A stretch of DNA of 64,000 bases from Kluyvera cryocrescens NBRC 102467 (lineage in GTDB: Bacteria > Pseudomonadota > Gammaproteobacteria > Enterobacterales > Enterobacteriaceae): assembly GCF_001571285.1 (NCBI RefSeq), contig NZ_BCTM01000024.1, positions 16,387-80,386 on the forward strand, written 5' to 3'. A program made the position numbers and the translations under genes. How positions within the stretch are numbered: the stretch's first letter is position 1; each line of letters opens with the position of its first letter. Of the stretch, positions 61,503-64,000 are shown in pieces. Below the pieces are notes generated by a model. The model worked only from the letters and a program-made list of their open reading frames with translations, did no database searches and had not been told where the DNA came from.

Positions 61503-61546
61503 GGGGCCGTCCCCGAGTGCGATAAGCTTACGGGTCGTCCCGTAAG
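61503..61546 (-). promoter_or_regulatory. Guanidine-II (mini-ykkC) riboswitch upstream of sugE
   Basis: On the minus strand, hairpin one is CTTACGGG-ACGA-CCCGTAAG and hairpin two is GGGG-ACGG-CCCC. Both loops fit the ACGR signature, and they are joined by a 12-nt linker. The second hairpin ends six bases before the GGAG of sugE. This is the diagnostic architecture of the class, which exposes the ribosome-binding site when guanidine binds. Confidence 0.93.
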
Positions 61547-61581
61547 GTGTTTAGAAGGGGTCAGTATAGGTGACGAAAAAC

Positions 61582-61608
61582 GACGGTACAACAGCAGGTC
61601 GTACCGTC
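61582..61608 (-). terminator. ecnB terminator
   Basis: A perfect 8-bp stem GACGGTAC/GTACCGTC; the minus strand continues GTTTTTCGTC. It lies 10 bp after ecnB and separates it from sugE. Confidence 0.78.
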
Positions 61609-61617
61609 AGTTTATAT

Positions 61618-61764
61618 TTATTGCTGCGCCTTGGTTGCTGCCCCAGAAATCGCGCTACCACCATCGGAAATATCCTGTCCAAGACCTCGGGTGGTGTTAC
61701 ATGCAGTTAAAACCGAGGAAAGTACCAGGACCGTAAAAATCGCCGCGATCGCTTTTTTCACCAT
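61618..61764 (-). CDS. ecnB: Entericidin B lipoprotein
   Basis: A 48-residue lipoprotein: [20 protein letters not shown] with the lipobox LTAC, then a short mature part ([20 protein letters not shown], ending TKAQQ). It closely matches E. coli EcnB, a stationary-phase toxin-like membrane lipoprotein. In E. coli, ecnA (antidote) lies just upstream; I find no ecnA frame in the 176 bp between efp and ecnB here. A sigma-S-like -10 (CTATGCTTA) lies about 40 bp upstream. Confidence 0.93.
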   Translation of the reverse strand: MVKKAIAAIFTVLVLSSVLTACNTTRGLGQDISDGGSAISGAATKAQQ

Positions 61765-61803
61765 AATGTCATCCTTTATGTCAGTTTTACTTATCTTGCT
61801 TGA

Positions 61804-61812
61804 TAAGCATAG
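61804..61812 (-). promoter_or_regulatory. Candidate sigma-S -10 element of ecnB
   Basis: CTATGCTTA on the minus strand resembles the extended sigma-S -10 (CTATACTTA). ecnB is sigma-S controlled in E. coli. The transcription start is not shown by sequence. Confidence 0.4.
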
Positions 61813-61940
61813 ACAACTTCACTCAGGATGTTGGTTCTCAGCGATTTTTTTCAGAATAAAAGCGGAAAAGAGCAGAGATAAGGCAGGGATTGCAGAAGGC
61901 AGGCGCAGCAGAGCTGCTGCGCCACGGCTCAGGACATGAA

Positions 61941-62507
61941 TTACTTCACGCGAGAGACGTATTCGCCAGAGCGAGTATCCACTTTGATCACTTCGCCAAT
62001 CTGTACGAACAGAGGAACTTTTACGACTGCGCCAGTAGACAGAGTCGCTGGTTTACCGCCGGTACCTGCAGTATCACCTTTCAGACCTGGATCGGTTTCA
62101 ATGATTTCCAGTTCAACAAAGTTTGGTGGAGTAACAGAGATAGGCTGGCCGTTCCACAGGGTCACGATGCACTCAGCCTGATCCAGCAGCCATTTAGCGT
62201 TATCGCCAACCGCTTTCTCATCGGCTGCCAGCTGTTCGAAGGTTTCGTTGTTCATGAAGTGCCAGAACTCACCGTCGGTGTACAGGAAAGTCAGGTTCAT
62301 ATCGGCAACATCTGCACCTTCAGCGGAGTCAGTAGACTTGAAGGTTTTCTCAACGCGAGTACCGGTCAGCAGGCGGCGCAGCTTAACGCGTGCGAATGCC
62401 TGACCTTTGCCCGGTTTAACGAATTCACTGGCTTCAACCGCGTACGGTTCGCCGTCCATCATGATTTTAAGACCAGCACGAAAATCGTTGCTATAGTAAG
62501 TCGCCAT
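61941..62507 (-). CDS. efp: Elongation factor P
   Basis: EF-P relieves ribosome stalling at polyproline. The 188-residue protein has three OB-like domains. The modified Lys34 is in [11 protein letters not shown], at the tip of domain I, and is the target of EpmA/EpmB in this window. The ATG at 62507 gives the E. coli length; an in-frame ATG at 62618 lies inside epmB. A GC-rich dyad (61902-61923) downstream may end transcription. It is divergent from epmB across 40 bp. Confidence 0.98.
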   Translation of the reverse strand: MATYYSNDFRAGLKIMMDGEPYAVEASEFVKPGKGQAFARVKLRRLLTGTRVEKTFKSTDSAEGADVADMNLTFLYTDGEFWHFMNNETFEQLAADEKAVGDNAKWLLDQAECIVTLWNGQPISVTPPNFVELEIIETDPGLKGDTAGTGGKPATLSTGAVVKVPLFVQIGEVIKVDTRSGEYVSRVK

Positions 62508-62547
62508 AAGGCCCTCTGAAATTGTTAAATGGTAGCTAAGCCACAAA

Positions 62548-63576
62548 ATGGCGCATATTGTAACCCTAAATACCCCATCCAGAGAAGATTGGTTGATGCA
62601 ACTTGCCGATGTTCTCACCGATCCGGATGAACTATTACGTCTTCTGAATATAGACGCTGATGAAAATTTGCTCGCTGGCCGTGAGGCTAAGCGTCTTTTC
62701 GCCCTGCGCGTTCCGCGCGCGTTTGTCGCGCGAATGGAAAAAGGTAATCCTAACGATCCTCTGTTACGTCAGGTACTTACCTCGCAAGAAGAATTTATTG
62801 CCGCGCCTGGCTTTTCCACCGATCCACTGGAAGAACAGCACAGCGTGGTGCCGGGACTGTTGCATAAATACCGCAATCGCGCGCTATTACTGGTGAAAGG
62901 CGGATGCGCGGTAAATTGTCGTTATTGCTTCCGTCGCCACTTCCCATATGCCGACAACCAGGGCAATAAGCGGAATTGGCAGGCCGCGCTGGACTATGTT
63001 AGTGCGCACCCTGAGCTTGATGAAATCATCTTCTCAGGTGGCGATCCGCTGATGGCAAAGGACCACGAACTGGACTGGCTGCTTACGCAGCTAGAATCGA
63101 TCCCGCATATTAAACGCCTGCGTATCCACAGTCGTTTACCGATCGTTATCCCGGCACGCATCACTGATACACTGGTTACCCGCTTTGAGCGCTCATCACT
63201 GCAGATCCTGCTCGTGAATCATATTAACCACGCCAACGAAATCGGGGTCGAGTTCCGCACCGCCATGAAGCATCTGCGCCTGGCCGGCGTGACGTTGCTC
63301 AACCAGAGCGTTTTGCTACGCGGCGTTAACGATAATGCGCAAACGCTGGCAAACCTCAGCAACGCGTTATTTGACGCAGGCGTGATGCCTTATTACCTGC
63401 ACGTTCTGGATAAAGTGCAGGGCGCGGCTCACTTCCTCATTAGCGATGATGAAGCGCGTGAGATTGTGCGTGAATTGCTCACTCTGGTATCAGGTTATAT
63501 GGTGCCTAAGCTGGCTCGAGAGATTGGCGGAGAACCAAGTAAAACGCCGTTGGATCTCCAACTACGCCAGCGCTAA
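62548..63576 (+). CDS. epmB: EpmB, lysine 2,3-aminomutase for EF-P modification
   Basis: EpmB is a radical-SAM enzyme that turns (S)-alpha-lysine into (R)-beta-lysine for EpmA. The 342-residue protein has the SAM/[4Fe-4S] motif CAVNCRYC at about residues 120-127, preceded by LLVKGG. SGGDPLM, and [12 protein letters not shown] near the PLP lysine site, fit the aminomutase family. Divergent from efp with a 40-bp gap, so both promoters must overlap. Confidence 0.97.
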   Translation: MAHIVTLNTPSREDWLMQLADVLTDPDELLRLLNIDADENLLAGREAKRLFALRVPRAFVARMEKGNPNDPLLRQVLTSQEEFIAAPGFSTDPLEEQHSVVPGLLHKYRNRALLLVKGGCAVNCRYCFRRHFPYADNQGNKRNWQAALDYVSAHPELDEIIFSGGDPLMAKDHELDWLLTQLESIPHIKRLRIHSRLPIVIPARITDTLVTRFERSSLQILLVNHINHANEIGVEFRTAMKHLRLAGVTLLNQSVLLRGVNDNAQTLANLSNALFDAGVMPYYLHVLDKVQGAAHFLISDDEAREIVRELLTLVSGYMVPKLAREIGGEPSKTPLDLQLRQR

Positions 63577-63727
63577 TACCACGAATATAGTCAGGCGTAG
63601 GCCTGCCTATATTCTCTGGACATCATGGGCGGCCATGTTATTTTAGGCATAGTTAAACACAATAAAAACAAACCATATCAATAAGTTAAATTTCTCATTT
63701 AACTGAAAAATGGTTAAGGAGAACCGT

Positions 63728-64000
63728 TTGTCGATTACAATGATGGGTATTAATGCCGGCGTCATCCGCCAGGATAGTCATTTTATTGCGCTGGCGCTGA
63801 AAATTAAGTCACCGCGTAATCAAGAGTCACTCTTCTTCCTGCCCGTAATTGTCCTAAAAGATCTGCTGATTGCGCTGGAGTTTCGTCTGTCTCAGCTACC
63901 GCAGCTAAGTGCGGAGAAACGCCGCCAATATGAAAAGCTGCGTGATAAAACCGTCCAGAAAATGCACCAGAATATCCCATCGATTCAACACGCTGAGCTA
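63728..64000 (+). CDS. yjeJ: YjeJ-like uncharacterised protein (5' part)
   Basis: An open frame runs off the right edge (91 codons present). A TTG start at 63728 has AAGGAG six bases upstream; an ATG at 63740 is the alternative. The visible sequence (SITMMGINAGVIRQDSHFIA ... LLIALEFRLSQL) is soluble and mixed alpha/beta, with no known motif. The call rests mainly on position, since yjeJ follows epmB in E. coli, and on weak resemblance. Confidence 0.65.
   Translation, partial: MSITMMGINAGVIRQDSHFIALALKIKSPRNQESLFFLPVIVLKDLLIALEFRLSQLPQLSAEKRRQYEKLRDKTVQKMHQNIPSIQHAEL

Overview
The window is chromosomal DNA from a member of the Enterobacteriaceae. It follows the E. coli 'minute 95' order (tamA, msrA, ytfL, ytfK, ytfJ, cysQ, cpdB, ytfH, qorB, ytfF, ytfE, cycA, fklB, ytfB, rplI-rpsR-priB-rpsF, yjfY, yjfP, bsmA, yjfN, aidB, rlmB, rnr, nsrR, purA, yjeT, hflC, hflK, hflX, hfq, miaA, mutL, amiB, tsaE, nnr, queG, tRNA-Gly, orn, rsgA, psd, mscM, epmA, frdABCD, sugE, ecnB, efp, epmB, yjeJ). 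The proteins look very close to their E. coli counterparts. The ampC and blc genes that separate frdD from sugE in E. coli are absent, which suggests a Klebsiella/Raoultella/Salmonella-like arrangement; I cannot name the species from sequence alone.

Region by region. 1-2.5 kb: start of tamA, then msrA. 1.5-8.9 kb: an accessory islet between msrA and ytfL, with a LacI-type regulator divergent from a run of four Gfo/Idh/MocA oxidoreductases and a GPH-family sugar symporter. This is the best candidate here for an uncharacterised catabolic system. 9-13 kb: paeA/ytfL, ytfK, ytfJ, an S11-like serine peptidase homologue and cysQ. 13-21 kb: cpdB, ytfH/qorB, an AraC regulator, ytfF, a Tsr/Tar-type chemoreceptor broken by one amber codon, and ytfE under a near-ideal NsrR operator. 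21-27.7 kb: nudI, cycA, fklB, ytfB, a DMT permease and the ribosomal-protein operon with its S6:S18-type leader. 28-30 kb: three DUF1471 small envelope proteins and the esterase yjfP. 30-36 kb: aidB and the nsrR-rnr-rlmB operon, which carries a fossil galactoside-type acetyltransferase that has lost its catalytic core in frame. 36-49.4 kb: purA, yjeT, and the nnr-tsaE-amiB-mutL-miaA-hfq-hflX-hflK-hflC superoperon, facing queG. 49.7-49.9 kb: two identical tRNA-Gly(GCC) genes. 50-57.5 kb: orn, rsgA, psd (with an in-frame 36-bp repeat array in its tail), mscM, epmA. 57.8-64 kb: frdABCD, sugE behind a guanidine-II-type riboswitch, ecnB, efp, epmB and the start of yjeJ.

Functional links inside the window: NsrR and its target ytfE; EF-P with both EpmA and EpmB; S6/S18 with the leader they bind; RNase R and RlmB in one operon; HflK and HflC as one complex. 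Starts were chosen from Shine-Dalgarno spacing and remembered family lengths. No alignments or searches were run, so family calls rest on recognition of motifs and overall sequence.
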